A stretch of DNA of 64,000 bases, taken from Magnetococcales bacterium (GTDB lineage: Bacteria; Pseudomonadota; Magnetococcia; Magnetococcales; UBA8363). The notes under the pieces were generated by a model, which was given only the letters and a program-made list of their open reading frames with translations, was not told the DNA's origin and made no database searches. Position numbers and translations under genes: made by a program. The DNA lies in assembly GCA_015228815.1 (NCBI GenBank), contig JADGCV010000002.1, forward strand, positions 62,001 through 126,000. The letters are read 5' to 3'. This document shows positions 55,022-63,141 of this stretch, piece after piece. Within the stretch, counting starts at the first letter, position 1. The number at the start of each line of letters is the position of its first letter.

Positions 55022-57781
55022 ATGAATTCATTTGCCACTGTCCAGGGAATCGAGGAGCTTGCCGGTCTCCTCGACCGGGGCCATCTCCTGGTCACCGTCA
55101 ACCGGCGCCTTTCCAGGCACCTTACCAGAAGATTGAATACCTTCAAGGCATTCCGGGGGCAAGCGGTCTGGACGTCGTTGGCCGTCATTCCCTTGCAGGC
55201 ATGGATGGCGACATTGTGGCTGGAATGTCTCGATGGCGCGGAAAAAGATGGAAAAAATCCGCCCCGGATGTTGTCGAACCTGGCCATTCGGTATTTATGG
55301 GAGCGGATCGTTGCCGAGGACCTTCAGGGAACGCGCACTATTCTTTGGCCGCGTCGGGCCGCGGCCCTGGCGCGGGAAGCGTTCGACCTGTTGGTGGCAT
55401 GGCGATTGCCCCCACCGGAGGGACAATCCCTGGGCCAGGAAGATTGCGAAACCTTCATCCGTTGGCGCAAAAAATTTCTGGCACGGTTGACCCGTGGGGG
55501 CTGGATCATCCCTTCCTTGCTGCCGAAATATGTCGCGGGACGTCTGGACCGGATTCGTTGGCCCGAGGGGATCGTTTTGGCGGGATTCGATTCATGGACC
55601 CCGGAAAACGAACAATTTTTTTCACTGCTGCAACGGCATGGCGTTTTCGTGACCCGTTATCTTCCGGAGCCTGAGCGGGGGACGCCGGTGTTTCGCCTTC
55701 TGGCCGATCACGAGGGGGAAATCATGGCCGCGGCGCGATGGGCCAAGGGGTGGATCGATCGGGAGCGTTCGCGCGCGACCGTGGTCGGGGAACTCAGTGT
55801 CGATGGTGGCGCGATGGTTGTGCCCCCGGGACGGGTGATCGGAATCATCCATCCCGAACTTGCCCGGTGGCGCCGGCAGGTGATCCGTATCTTCACGGAG
55901 GTCTTCCATCCCGGGGGGCTGGTGGGCGATGCCCTGCCGGAGGAGCCGGTTTTCAATGTTTCCATGGGATTTGCGCTGGCGGATCATCCCATGATCGCCG
56001 ATGCCCGTTTCTTGTTGCATCTTGCCTTCGCGGGGCGCTGCACCCTGGAGGAAGCGAGCCGTCTGCTGTTGTGTCCCCATTGCCTCGGGGGACGCGCGGA
56101 ATATTCATTCCGCGGGCGCCTCGATCGGAAGTGGCGTGAAAGCGGCTGGCGCCGGGTCTCTTTGGAACATCTGCGCGCCATGGCGGTGGATCATGGCTCG
56201 GTTCCCCAACTGGTGGTCCTGCTCGATGCGGTGATCGCCCTTGTTTCCGGAGCGGAATTCGAATCAAGAAAACAGCCTCCAAGGTACTGGTCGCGACGGT
56301 TTGCCGCCCTTCTGGCCGCCTTTGGCTGGCCGGGGGAACGGTCGCTTTCAAGTTCCGAACATCAGATCGTCGTTTCGTGGTGGGCGTTGGTGGCGGGCCT
56401 CGACACCCTGGAGATGGTGGAAACCGGTTTGACGGCAACCGAGGCCCTGGCGGCGCTCGATGCCGAATCAAGCATGGCCTTGTTTCAGCCCGAGAGGGGC
56501 GAAGATGCCCCGGTTCAGATTTTGGGCTCGCTTGAGGCGGGTGGGGAAAGGTTTGCCGCGCTTTGGCTTCTGGGCATGTCGGATGATCGTTGGCCACGAC
56601 CTCCTCAACCGAATCCGTTTCTGCCGCGGGCGTTCCAAAAGGAACACCTGATGCCGCGATCATCGAGCCTCCGTGAACACGAATTCGCCCAACGTCTGAC
56701 CGGGGAACTTCTCGGCGCGGCTCCGGTGGTCGTGGTCAGTCACGCCCGGCGCGACGGGGATGTGGCATTGCGTCCGAGTCCCTTGATCCAGGGGATCGTG
56801 GCCGCGGACGCGACGGAAGAACCACCCTTGGAACCGATGGAATGGGATGCGGATCGACCCGGACTTGAGGTGATCACGGGGGACGGGGCGGTACCATTGG
56901 TGGGCGCTGGTCCCTTTTCCGGTTCCTCCGGCATGTTGAAGGCCCAATCCCGTTGTCCGTTCCAGGCGTTCGCCCGTTACCGGCTGAAGGGGGAGACCTT
57001 TCCCGCGGCGATGATCGGATTGTCGCCGGCGTTGCGTGGACAACTGACCCATCAGGTCTTGTCGCGTTTGCTGGTTCCCGGATTTTCGATGAAACAATGG
57101 CGTCTTCTTCCGGAACAGGGGCGTCGGGCGTTGATCGAGACCGCCTGTGTCCGGGGAATGGACGCTTGGATCGAGGATCTGGCGGAACGGCAGTTGCCGC
57201 AAGGGTTGTTGGCATTGGAATTCCGGCGGCAGAGGGCTTTGTTGGGTCAATGGATGGCCATCGAGGAACGGCGTGAGTCCGATTTCACGGTCATGGCCGT
57301 GGAACGATCGGGATCCTTGTCCCTTCATTCCCTGGAATTGCGGTACCGGATGGACCGGGTCGATCGTCTGGATGACGAAGGCTTCGTCATCATCGACTAC
57401 AAGACCGGCATGGCCAGGTATGGCGACTGGTCCGGCGTGCGTCCCAGGGACCCGCAGATGCCACTTTATGCCCTTGGTCTGGATGACAACCTTGTGGCCT
57501 TGTCCTATGGCATGTTGTCACGAAAATCCAAACGGTTCCTGGGTCTGGCGGAACGGGAAGACATCCTTCCCGGGGTCGCCACCAGGATTGAAAATGGCGA
57601 TCCGGACGGGAACGTCGATTTTTCTGTCCTGAAGGACCATTGGCGCCGGGTCTTGAAGGATCTGGCGGAATCTTTTGTCCAGGGAGACGCCCGGGTCATG
57701 CCTTTGAAGGGAGTGTGTGATCAGTGTGACCTGGACGCCTTGTGCCGTGTCGCGGAGCGGCAGGACGGAGGGACATCATGA
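55022..57781 (+). CDS. AddB-like PD-(D/E)XK nuclease / inactivated helicase subunit
   Basis: 919 residues. It resembles the proteobacterial 'probable DNA repair protein' type of AddB. A helicase-like body lacks a good P-loop (LLVTVNRRLSRHLTRRL at the start) and contains LWLLGMSDDRWPRPPQPNPFLP. The C-terminal nuclease has RMDRVDRLDDEGFVIIDYKTG, with the catalytic D and DYK. Four cysteines (SRCPFQAF and CDQCDLDALC) fit the iron-sulfur staple of AddB nucleases. It overlaps the helicase gene by four bases (ATGA). Together they should process double-strand DNA ends for RecA-dependent repair. Confidence 0.85.
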   Translation: MNSFATVQGIEELAGLLDRGHLLVTVNRRLSRHLTRRLNTFKAFRGQAVWTSLAVIPLQAWMATLWLECLDGAEKDGKNPPRMLSNLAIRYLWERIVAEDLQGTRTILWPRRAAALAREAFDLLVAWRLPPPEGQSLGQEDCETFIRWRKKFLARLTRGGWIIPSLLPKYVAGRLDRIRWPEGIVLAGFDSWTPENEQFFSLLQRHGVFVTRYLPEPERGTPVFRLLADHEGEIMAAARWAKGWIDRERSRATVVGELSVDGGAMVVPPGRVIGIIHPELARWRRQVIRIFTEVFHPGGLVGDALPEEPVFNVSMGFALADHPMIADARFLLHLAFAGRCTLEEASRLLLCPHCLGGRAEYSFRGRLDRKWRESGWRRVSLEHLRAMAVDHGSVPQLVVLLDAVIALVSGAEFESRKQPPRYWSRRFAALLAAFGWPGERSLSSSEHQIVVSWWALVAGLDTLEMVETGLTATEALAALDAESSMALFQPERGEDAPVQILGSLEAGGERFAALWLLGMSDDRWPRPPQPNPFLPRAFQKEHLMPRSSSLREHEFAQRLTGELLGAAPVVVVSHARRDGDVALRPSPLIQGIVAADATEEPPLEPMEWDADRPGLEVITGDGAVPLVGAGPFSGSSGMLKAQSRCPFQAFARYRLKGETFPAAMIGLSPALRGQLTHQVLSRLLVPGFSMKQWRLLPEQGRRALIETACVRGMDAWIEDLAERQLPQGLLALEFRRQRALLGQWMAIEERRESDFTVMAVERSGSLSLHSLELRYRMDRVDRLDDEGFVIIDYKTGMARYGDWSGVRPRDPQMPLYALGLDDNLVALSYGMLSRKSKRFLGLAEREDILPGVATRIENGDPDGNVDFSVLKDHWRRVLKDLAESFVQGDARVMPLKGVCDQCDLDALCRVAERQDGGTS

Positions 57782-60700
57782 ACCTGATCGATCAGACGGC
57801 ACGTGACCTGGCTTTGGACGTTCATCGTTCCTTCATCGTTCAGGCCCCTGCCGGTTCGGGAAAAACGGGATTGTTGACCCAGAGGATTTTGGCTCTCCTG
57901 GGACGGGTGGAGCAACCGGAGGAGATCCTCGCCATCACCTTCACCCGCAAGGCGGCGCGGGAAATGAAGGACCGGGTGTTGCAGGCCCTGGATCGGGCCC
58001 TGATCCCTTCGCCCCCCGAGTCCTCGTTCGATAAGAAAACCTGGATTCTTGCCCGAGAGGTTCGCGACCAGGATCGACGCCAATGTTGGCGGTTGCAGGA
58101 AAATCCATTCCGGTTGCGCATCATGACCATAGATGCGTTCTGTCATTTTCTGGTGCGTCAGTTGCCGCTGTTGACCGAAATGGGGGGACAGGGGGATTTG
58201 GCCGAGCATCCCGAAAGGTTCTACCGGCAGGCGGCGCATGAGACGCTCGACGTCTTCGACGATGAACACTGCCCCTGGAGATGGGCCGTCCTCGTCCTCT
58301 TTGGGCATCTGGACAACGATTGGGAACCGATCGAGAACATGCTTTCGGATCTTCTGGCGCGGCGTGATCAATGGTTGCGCCATGTCGGGGAGGAGGTGGA
58401 CGAGACGCTCCTGGCCCGCCTCGATGAAAGCCTGGCCGCCATGGTTGGCGCCGAACTGGCGCCACTGTCCGAGGAGATCTCCCGGAGCGGTTTCTGGGAG
58501 GAGATCATGGCCCTCATGGCGTTTGCCACGCATCATCGTTTGGCGGATCGGGGCGGGGATGATTCATGGATCGGACGAAAGAAACCGCCGGATCCTGTTT
58601 TCAAGGATGTTTCCCTGTGGCACAGCCTGGCCGAAACGCTGCTCACGACCAACGGAACGTGGCGCAAACGCTGGGACAAACGCCTGGGATTTCCCCCCGG
58701 ATCGAAAGCGGCGTCACGGGAAGAGGGACGTCGATGGGAATCGATGAAACAAAGGGTATCGGCTCTGGTCGATTCGTTGCGGGGCATCGAAAATCTTGAG
58801 GGGATGCTGGATCGTGTTCGCCATGTGCCCGCCGAGCCCTTTTCGGCGTCGCAATGGCGGGTCCTTCAGGCCCTTCTAACCTTGCTCAAGGTGGCGGCGG
58901 GACATCTTCTGGCCCAGTTTTCCCTGGAAGAGTCGGTGGATCATCTGGAGGTGGCGCGGCGGGCGATCCTCGCCCTGGGAGGGGTGGACGATCCGTCGGA
59001 TCTGGCGTTGCGGCTGGATCATCGCCTGCGCCACATCCTGGTGGATGAATTCCAGGATACGTCACGCCTGCAATACGAACTTCTGGAACGTCTGGTTACG
59101 GGCTGGAATCCCGATCAGGGGAACACCTTGTTTCTGGTCGGGGATCCGATGCAGTCGATCTACCGCTTCCGTGAGGCGGAAGTGGGCCTTTTTCTCCAGG
59201 TTCAGCGTCACGGAATGGGTCCGGTGCGGACCGAGCCGCTTTTTCTGGAGGTCAATTTTCGTTCCACGCCGGGAATCGTCGATTGGGTGAACGACAGCAT
59301 GCGCCGGGTCTTTCCGAGAAGGGGACGTCCGGAAACGGGTGCGGTCGAATATGCGCCGTCACGATCGGTCCACGAGGCCGTTCCCGGTCCGGCGGTGGTG
59401 GTGGAGGGGGTTTCCGATCGCCAGGAGGAGGGGCAAAGGGTGGCGATCCTGGCCGAAGAACTGCGCTGCCAGGGTCTGAGTGTTTGTATTCTGGTTCGGA
59501 CCCGAGGACACCTGGATGAAATCATCAAGGCGCTCGATGCGCGACAGCTGCGTTACCAGGCGGTGGATCTTCATCCTCTGGCCCGACGGCCCGTGGTCCA
59601 GGATCTTTTGACATTGACGCGGGCGTTGTTGCATCCGGACGACCGGATTGCATGGCTTGCCCTTCTTCGAGCCCCCTGGAGTGGTTTGTCGTTGGCGGAC
59701 CTTCATGCCATCGCCACCTTCGAGAAGGGAGCCGCCGTGCATGACTGTTGCAATCATCCGGAAATCGATGGTGTACTTTCCGCCGATGGACGCCGGATTC
59801 TTTCCCGGATCCGGCCCATTCTTCAGGAAGCGTGGAACCGGCGGGGGGAATGGTCGGCATTTCCTGGTCCCGGTTCCTTGCGGCGCTGGATTGAAGGGAC
59901 ATGGCGTCGTCTTGGGGGTGGGGTGGTCTTCTCGAACCGGCATCAATGGGATGATGCGGGAAGTTTCTTCGCGCTTCTGGAACGATTGGAGGTTCATGGG
60001 ACGCTTCCCGATCTTCGGATCCTTGAGGAAGAGGTGGCGACCCTTTATTCCACCATCGATCCGAAAGGGGATCCTGAACTTGCGGTCATGACCATCCACA
60101 AGGCCAAGGGGCTTGAATTCGATTGTGTCATCATTCCAGGGATCGATCGTGGTCCCCGAACCGAGGAGGCACGCCTGCTCATGTGGATGGAGCCACCGGT
60201 GTTGGCGGATCGATCATTCCGGTCCGCCCCTTTGGCGCCTCTGTTGGCGCCGATTGGCAGTTGGGATGGAGGGGAGGGGGATCCGATCTACACGTTTGTG
60301 GCCCGGATGGAACAGGAGAAGGTCCGCAACGAGGTGTGCCGCTTGTTGTATGTCGCGGTGACCCGGGCGCGTCGGCGGCTTCATCTGGTCGGGTGTGGCC
60401 CGAAGGAAGAACGCAATCCTGTCTCGGGTTCGTTTTTGGCAGTCCTTTGGCCGTTGGTGGCGGAAATGTTTTCATCTTCCGACCCGGGCCAGGAAGTCTT
60501 GGAGAAGGAAGATCCGGCAGACCTGCCGCCCTGTCGCCGTCTGCCACCGGATTGGCGCCCGCCCGGTTGGCCGGGGCGCCATGAAAAACCGATGCGAGGG
60601 TGGGAGAATGGGATACAAAGAACGGACACTTTTCTTGAGGACGAAGAGCGATTCGAATCGCGCCGGATCGGGGTGGTCATTCATCGGTTTTTGGCGCTTG

Positions 60701-61179
60701 TGGGGGCCGAAGGGGTGGATGCCTGGTCTGGGGATCGGATTGATCGTCTGCGTCCATCCTTCGCGGGGCATCTGTTGGATTTGGGACTGTCCAGGGAACG
60801 ACTTGATGTCGCCATCGATCGGGTCGTGGCGGGATTGAGGTCGGTGATTGTTTCATCGCGGGGACGTTGGTTGTTCGATCCGGGCCATTCCGACGTCCAC
60901 GTCGAGTGGGGACTGACGGGGGTGATGGACGGGGATTTCGTCCGTGGTGTCATCGATCGTTCCTTCGTCGATTCCGCGAACCGGCGTTGGATCATCGATT
61001 TCAAGACCAGCCAGAATGAAGGAGAAGACCGCGAAATCTTTTTGGAAAACGAAAAGAGACGGTATCAGGAACAGATGGAACTCTATGCGCGATTGGTCGG
61101 TGCCATCGAATCCCGTCCCATTCGCCTTGGACTTTATTTTCCATTGATGGATGCGTGGCTGGAATGGTCCCAAGGATGA
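57778..61179 (+). CDS. AddA-like UvrD/RecB-family helicase-nuclease
   Basis: 1133 residues from ATG 57778, with GGAGG upstream. SF1 helicase motifs: I QAPAGSGKTGLLTQRIL; Ia ITFTRKAAREMKDRV; II ILVDEFQDTSRLQYEL; III GDPMQSIYRFREAE; IV EVNFRSTPGIVDWVN; V MTIHKAKGLEFDCVI; VI LLYVAVTRARRRLHL. A C-terminal RecB-type nuclease has HRFLALVG, then GVIDRSFVD and WIIDFKTS (D and DFK catalytic residues). It forms the ATP-driven subunit with the preceding AddB-like protein. The last ~45 bases of the gene are repeated downstream at 62241. Confidence 0.9.
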   Translation: MNLIDQTARDLALDVHRSFIVQAPAGSGKTGLLTQRILALLGRVEQPEEILAITFTRKAAREMKDRVLQALDRALIPSPPESSFDKKTWILAREVRDQDRRQCWRLQENPFRLRIMTIDAFCHFLVRQLPLLTEMGGQGDLAEHPERFYRQAAHETLDVFDDEHCPWRWAVLVLFGHLDNDWEPIENMLSDLLARRDQWLRHVGEEVDETLLARLDESLAAMVGAELAPLSEEISRSGFWEEIMALMAFATHHRLADRGGDDSWIGRKKPPDPVFKDVSLWHSLAETLLTTNGTWRKRWDKRLGFPPGSKAASREEGRRWESMKQRVSALVDSLRGIENLEGMLDRVRHVPAEPFSASQWRVLQALLTLLKVAAGHLLAQFSLEESVDHLEVARRAILALGGVDDPSDLALRLDHRLRHILVDEFQDTSRLQYELLERLVTGWNPDQGNTLFLVGDPMQSIYRFREAEVGLFLQVQRHGMGPVRTEPLFLEVNFRSTPGIVDWVNDSMRRVFPRRGRPETGAVEYAPSRSVHEAVPGPAVVVEGVSDRQEEGQRVAILAEELRCQGLSVCILVRTRGHLDEIIKALDARQLRYQAVDLHPLARRPVVQDLLTLTRALLHPDDRIAWLALLRAPWSGLSLADLHAIATFEKGAAVHDCCNHPEIDGVLSADGRRILSRIRPILQEAWNRRGEWSAFPGPGSLRRWIEGTWRRLGGGVVFSNRHQWDDAGSFFALLERLEVHGTLPDLRILEEEVATLYSTIDPKGDPELAVMTIHKAKGLEFDCVIIPGIDRGPRTEEARLLMWMEPPVLADRSFRSAPLAPLLAPIGSWDGGEGDPIYTFVARMEQEKVRNEVCRLLYVAVTRARRRLHLVGCGPKEERNPVSGSFLAVLWPLVAEMFSSSDPGQEVLEKEDPADLPPCRRLPPDWRPPGWPGRHEKPMRGWENGIQRTDTFLEDEERFESRRIGVVIHRFLALVGAEGVDAWSGDRIDRLRPSFAGHLLDLGLSRERLDVAIDRVVAGLRSVIVSSRGRWLFDPGHSDVHVEWGLTGVMDGDFVRGVIDRSFVDSANRRWIIDFKTSQNEGEDREIFLENEKRRYQEQMELYARLVGAIESRPIRLGLYFPLMDAWLEWSQG

Positions 61180-61285
61180 ACATGGTATGTTATGGTGACA
61201 ATCATCGCCCGTTTGTCGTATGATGACCCGAATGGATATGCCCGAGGGAAGGATTCATCAGTCCGGGAAAACGAGGAACCCCACC

Positions 61286-62188
61286 ATGTCGCTCATGTTT
61301 GATTCGCTGGCCTACGCCAAAAAATTGAAAGCCGCTGGTGTTCCCGAGGCCCAGGCGGAAATACAGGCCGAGACCATCGTCGAATGGATGGAAGACCGGC
61401 TGGCCACCAGGCTGGAACTGGAACAGGTCCGGGCGGATTTGCAGCGGGACATCAAGGAACTGGATACGAAGGCCGAAGTCCGGCTCAAGGAACTGGACGC
61501 GCAGACCGAAGCCCGGCTCAAGGAACTGGACACGAAGGCCGAAGCCCGGCTCAAGGAACTGGAGACGAATGTTGATGTCCGGCTCAAGGAACTGGATACG
61601 AAGGCCGAAGTCCGGCTCAAGGAACTGGATACGAAGGCCGAAGTCCGGCTCAAGGAACTGGAGACGAATGTTGATGTCCGGTTCAAGGAACTGGAGACGA
61701 ATGCTGGTGTCCGGTTCAAGGAACTGGATACGAAGGCCGAAGCCCGGTTCAAGGAACTGGACACGAAGGCCGAAGCCCGGTTCAATGAACTGAAGACGAA
61801 TGCTGATGTCCGGTTCAATGAACTGAAGACGAATGCTGATGTCCGGTTCAAGGAAGTTGAGGTTCGGTTCAAGGAACTGGAGACGAATGCTGGTGTCCGG
61901 TTCAAGGAGCTGGAGACGAATGTTGATGTCCGGTTCAAGGAAGTTGATGTCCGGTTCAAGGAACTCGATGCCAGGATCGAGTCGGTCCGGTCGGAGTTGA
62001 AACGAGATATCAAGGATCTGGAGGCGAAGGTTGAGGTCCGGTTCAAGGAACTCGATGTCAGGATCGAGTCGGTCCGGTCGGAGTTGAAACGAGATATCAA
62101 GGAACTGGAGCAACGCATGGTGATCAAGCTCGGAAGCCTGATGTTCGTGGCCGTCGGGGCCATGGCCGCGCTGGTGAAACTGCTTTGA
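61286..62188 (+). CDS. DUF1640-type coiled-coil protein with 11-residue repeats (long paralogue)
   Basis: 300 residues from ATG 61286, with GAGGAA seven bases upstream. The N-terminal unit (FDSLAYAKKLKAAGVPEAQAEIQAETIVEWMEDRLATR) and the C-terminal hydrophobic helix (MFVAVGAMAALVKLL) match DUF1640/CCDC90-like proteins. Between them (about 56-223) run 14 repeats of 11 residues of the form LKELDTKAEVR plus two 7-residue units (FKEVEVR type), then two RIESVRSELKRDIK segments. Hendecad periodicity predicts a long, nearly straight coiled coil anchored by its C-terminus. Function unknown; the downstream gene is a duplicate with fewer repeats. Confidence 0.85.
   Translation: MSLMFDSLAYAKKLKAAGVPEAQAEIQAETIVEWMEDRLATRLELEQVRADLQRDIKELDTKAEVRLKELDAQTEARLKELDTKAEARLKELETNVDVRLKELDTKAEVRLKELDTKAEVRLKELETNVDVRFKELETNAGVRFKELDTKAEARFKELDTKAEARFNELKTNADVRFNELKTNADVRFKEVEVRFKELETNAGVRFKELETNVDVRFKEVDVRFKELDARIESVRSELKRDIKDLEAKVEVRFKELDVRIESVRSELKRDIKELEQRMVIKLGSLMFVAVGAMAALVKLL
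61451..61954 (+). repeat. In-frame 33-base repeat array (14 full plus two 21-base units)
   Basis: Consecutive 33-base units typified by AAGGAACTGGATACGAAGGC encode 11-residue hendecads. Order of unit types: three KELD types, KELETNVD, two KELDTKAEV, KELETNVD, KELETNAG, two KELDTKAEA, two NELKTNAD, a 21-base unit, KELETNAG, KELETNVD, a 21-base unit. Near-identical adjacent copies suggest recent slippage or recombination. Confidence 0.9.
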
Positions 62189-62240
62189 TCTTCCGCCTCT
62201 GGGTGGACTCCTCGGAAACCTGGGGACATTATATTATTTG

Positions 62241-62286
62241 TTTTCCATTGATGGATGCATGGCTGGAATGGTCCCAGGATAAATGA
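62241..62286 (+). pseudogene. Relic of the 3' end of the helicase-nuclease gene
   Basis: About 45 bases encode FPLMDAWLEWSQDK and a stop, matching the last residues of the AddA-like protein (FPLMDAWLEWSQG, stop). It is left over from the tandem duplication and has no start or function of its own. It shows where the duplication breakpoint fell. Confidence 0.85.
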
Positions 62287-62395
62287 TGAAAGTGGTGCGA
62301 TTTGGTGACAATAATCGTCGTTTTATTGTATGATTGCCCCAATGGATGTGCCTGCGGGGAGGCTTCATTAGTCCGGGAAAACGAGGAACCCCACC

Positions 62396-63034
62396 ATGTC
62401 GCTCATGTTCGATTCGCTGGCCTACGCTAAAAGATTGAAAGCCGCTGGCGTTCCCGAGGCCCAGGCGGAAATACAGGCCGAGACCATCGTCGAATGGATG
62501 GAAGACCGGCTGGCCACCAGGCTGGAACTGGAACAGGTCCGGACGGATTTGCAGCGGGACCTCAAGGAACTGGATACGAAGGCCGAAGTCCGGTTTAAGG
62601 AACTGGATACGAAGGCCGAAGTCCGGCTCAAGGAACTGGACGCGCAGACCGAGGTCCGGCTCAAGGGACTGGACGCGAAGGCCGAAGCCCGGCTCAAGGA
62701 ACTGGAGACGAAGGTTGAGGTTCGGTTCAAAGAGGTTGAGGTTCGGTTCAAGGAACTTGATGTCAGAATCGAGTCGGTCCGGTCGGAGTTGAAACGAGAT
62801 ATCAAGGACCTGGAAGCGAAGGTTGAGGTCCGGTTCAAGGAACTGGAGACGAAGGTTGAGGTTCGGTTCAAGGAAGTTGAGGTCCGGTTCAAAGAACTTG
62901 ATGTCAGAATCGAGTCGGTCCGGTCGGAGTTGAAACGAGATATCAAGGAATTGGAGCAACGCATGGTGATCAAGCTCGGAAGTTTGATGTTCGTGGCCGT
63001 TGGGGCCATGGCTGCGCTGGTGAAACTGCTTTGA
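62396..63034 (+). CDS. DUF1640-type coiled-coil protein with 11-residue repeats (short paralogue)
   Basis: 212 residues; same ribosome site and start context as the long paralogue. N-terminal unit (FDSLAYAKRLKAAGVPEAQAEIQ) and C-terminal helix (MFVAVGAMAALVKLL) are almost identical to it. The middle has six 11-residue repeats and two 7-residue FKEVEVR units, and the segment RIESVRSELKRDIK occurs twice. The coiled coil should be shorter than in the neighbour. C-terminal membrane anchoring is likely. The two genes may form hetero-oligomers or be simple copies. Confidence 0.85.
   Translation: MSLMFDSLAYAKRLKAAGVPEAQAEIQAETIVEWMEDRLATRLELEQVRTDLQRDLKELDTKAEVRFKELDTKAEVRLKELDAQTEVRLKGLDAKAEARLKELETKVEVRFKEVEVRFKELDVRIESVRSELKRDIKDLEAKVEVRFKELETKVEVRFKEVEVRFKELDVRIESVRSELKRDIKELEQRMVIKLGSLMFVAVGAMAALVKLL
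62561..62887 (+). repeat. In-frame 33-base repeat array, shorter copy
   Basis: Five 33-base units, a 21-base unit, an 87-base segment coding a RIESVRSELKRDIK block, one further 33-base unit and another 21-base unit. The unit sequences match those of the 61451 array, but copy number and order differ. Confidence 0.85.
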
Positions 63035-63141
63035 TCTTCCGCCTCCGGCGGACCTTATTGTTCGCCGGGAAGGTTTTTTTCATCGGGCGTTTGGAGAAAT
63101 GTATGCTGTCGCTTGTTGGCGGGGCTGCGTGGTCTCCTGTT

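Larger units (their letters stand above)
61137..62199. repeat. Tandem duplication, unit 1
   Basis: This unit spans the last 43 bases of the helicase-nuclease gene, the leader of the coiled-coil gene, the gene itself and the first bases after its stop (GATCTTCCGCCTC). The same order recurs at 62241-63045. Matching anchors are the TTTTCCATTGATGGATGC start, the AGTCCGGGAAAACGAGGAAC leader just before both ATGs, and the shared tail. The units differ mainly in the number of internal 33-base repeats and in the mid-leader. Confidence 0.85.
62241..63045. repeat. Tandem duplication, unit 2
   Basis: The downstream copy of the 61137-62199 segment. It begins with the same TTTTCCATTGATGGATGC as the helicase-nuclease 3' end, continues through a diverged leader, the shared AGTCCGGGAAAACGAGGAAC site and the shorter coiled-coil gene, and ends with the same GATCTTCCGCCTC tail. 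Confidence 0.85.

Noticed and set aside
61451-61954. CRISPR-like regular repeats
   Set aside because: The 33-base units are contiguous with no unique spacers, stay in one reading frame and encode a hendecad coiled coil.
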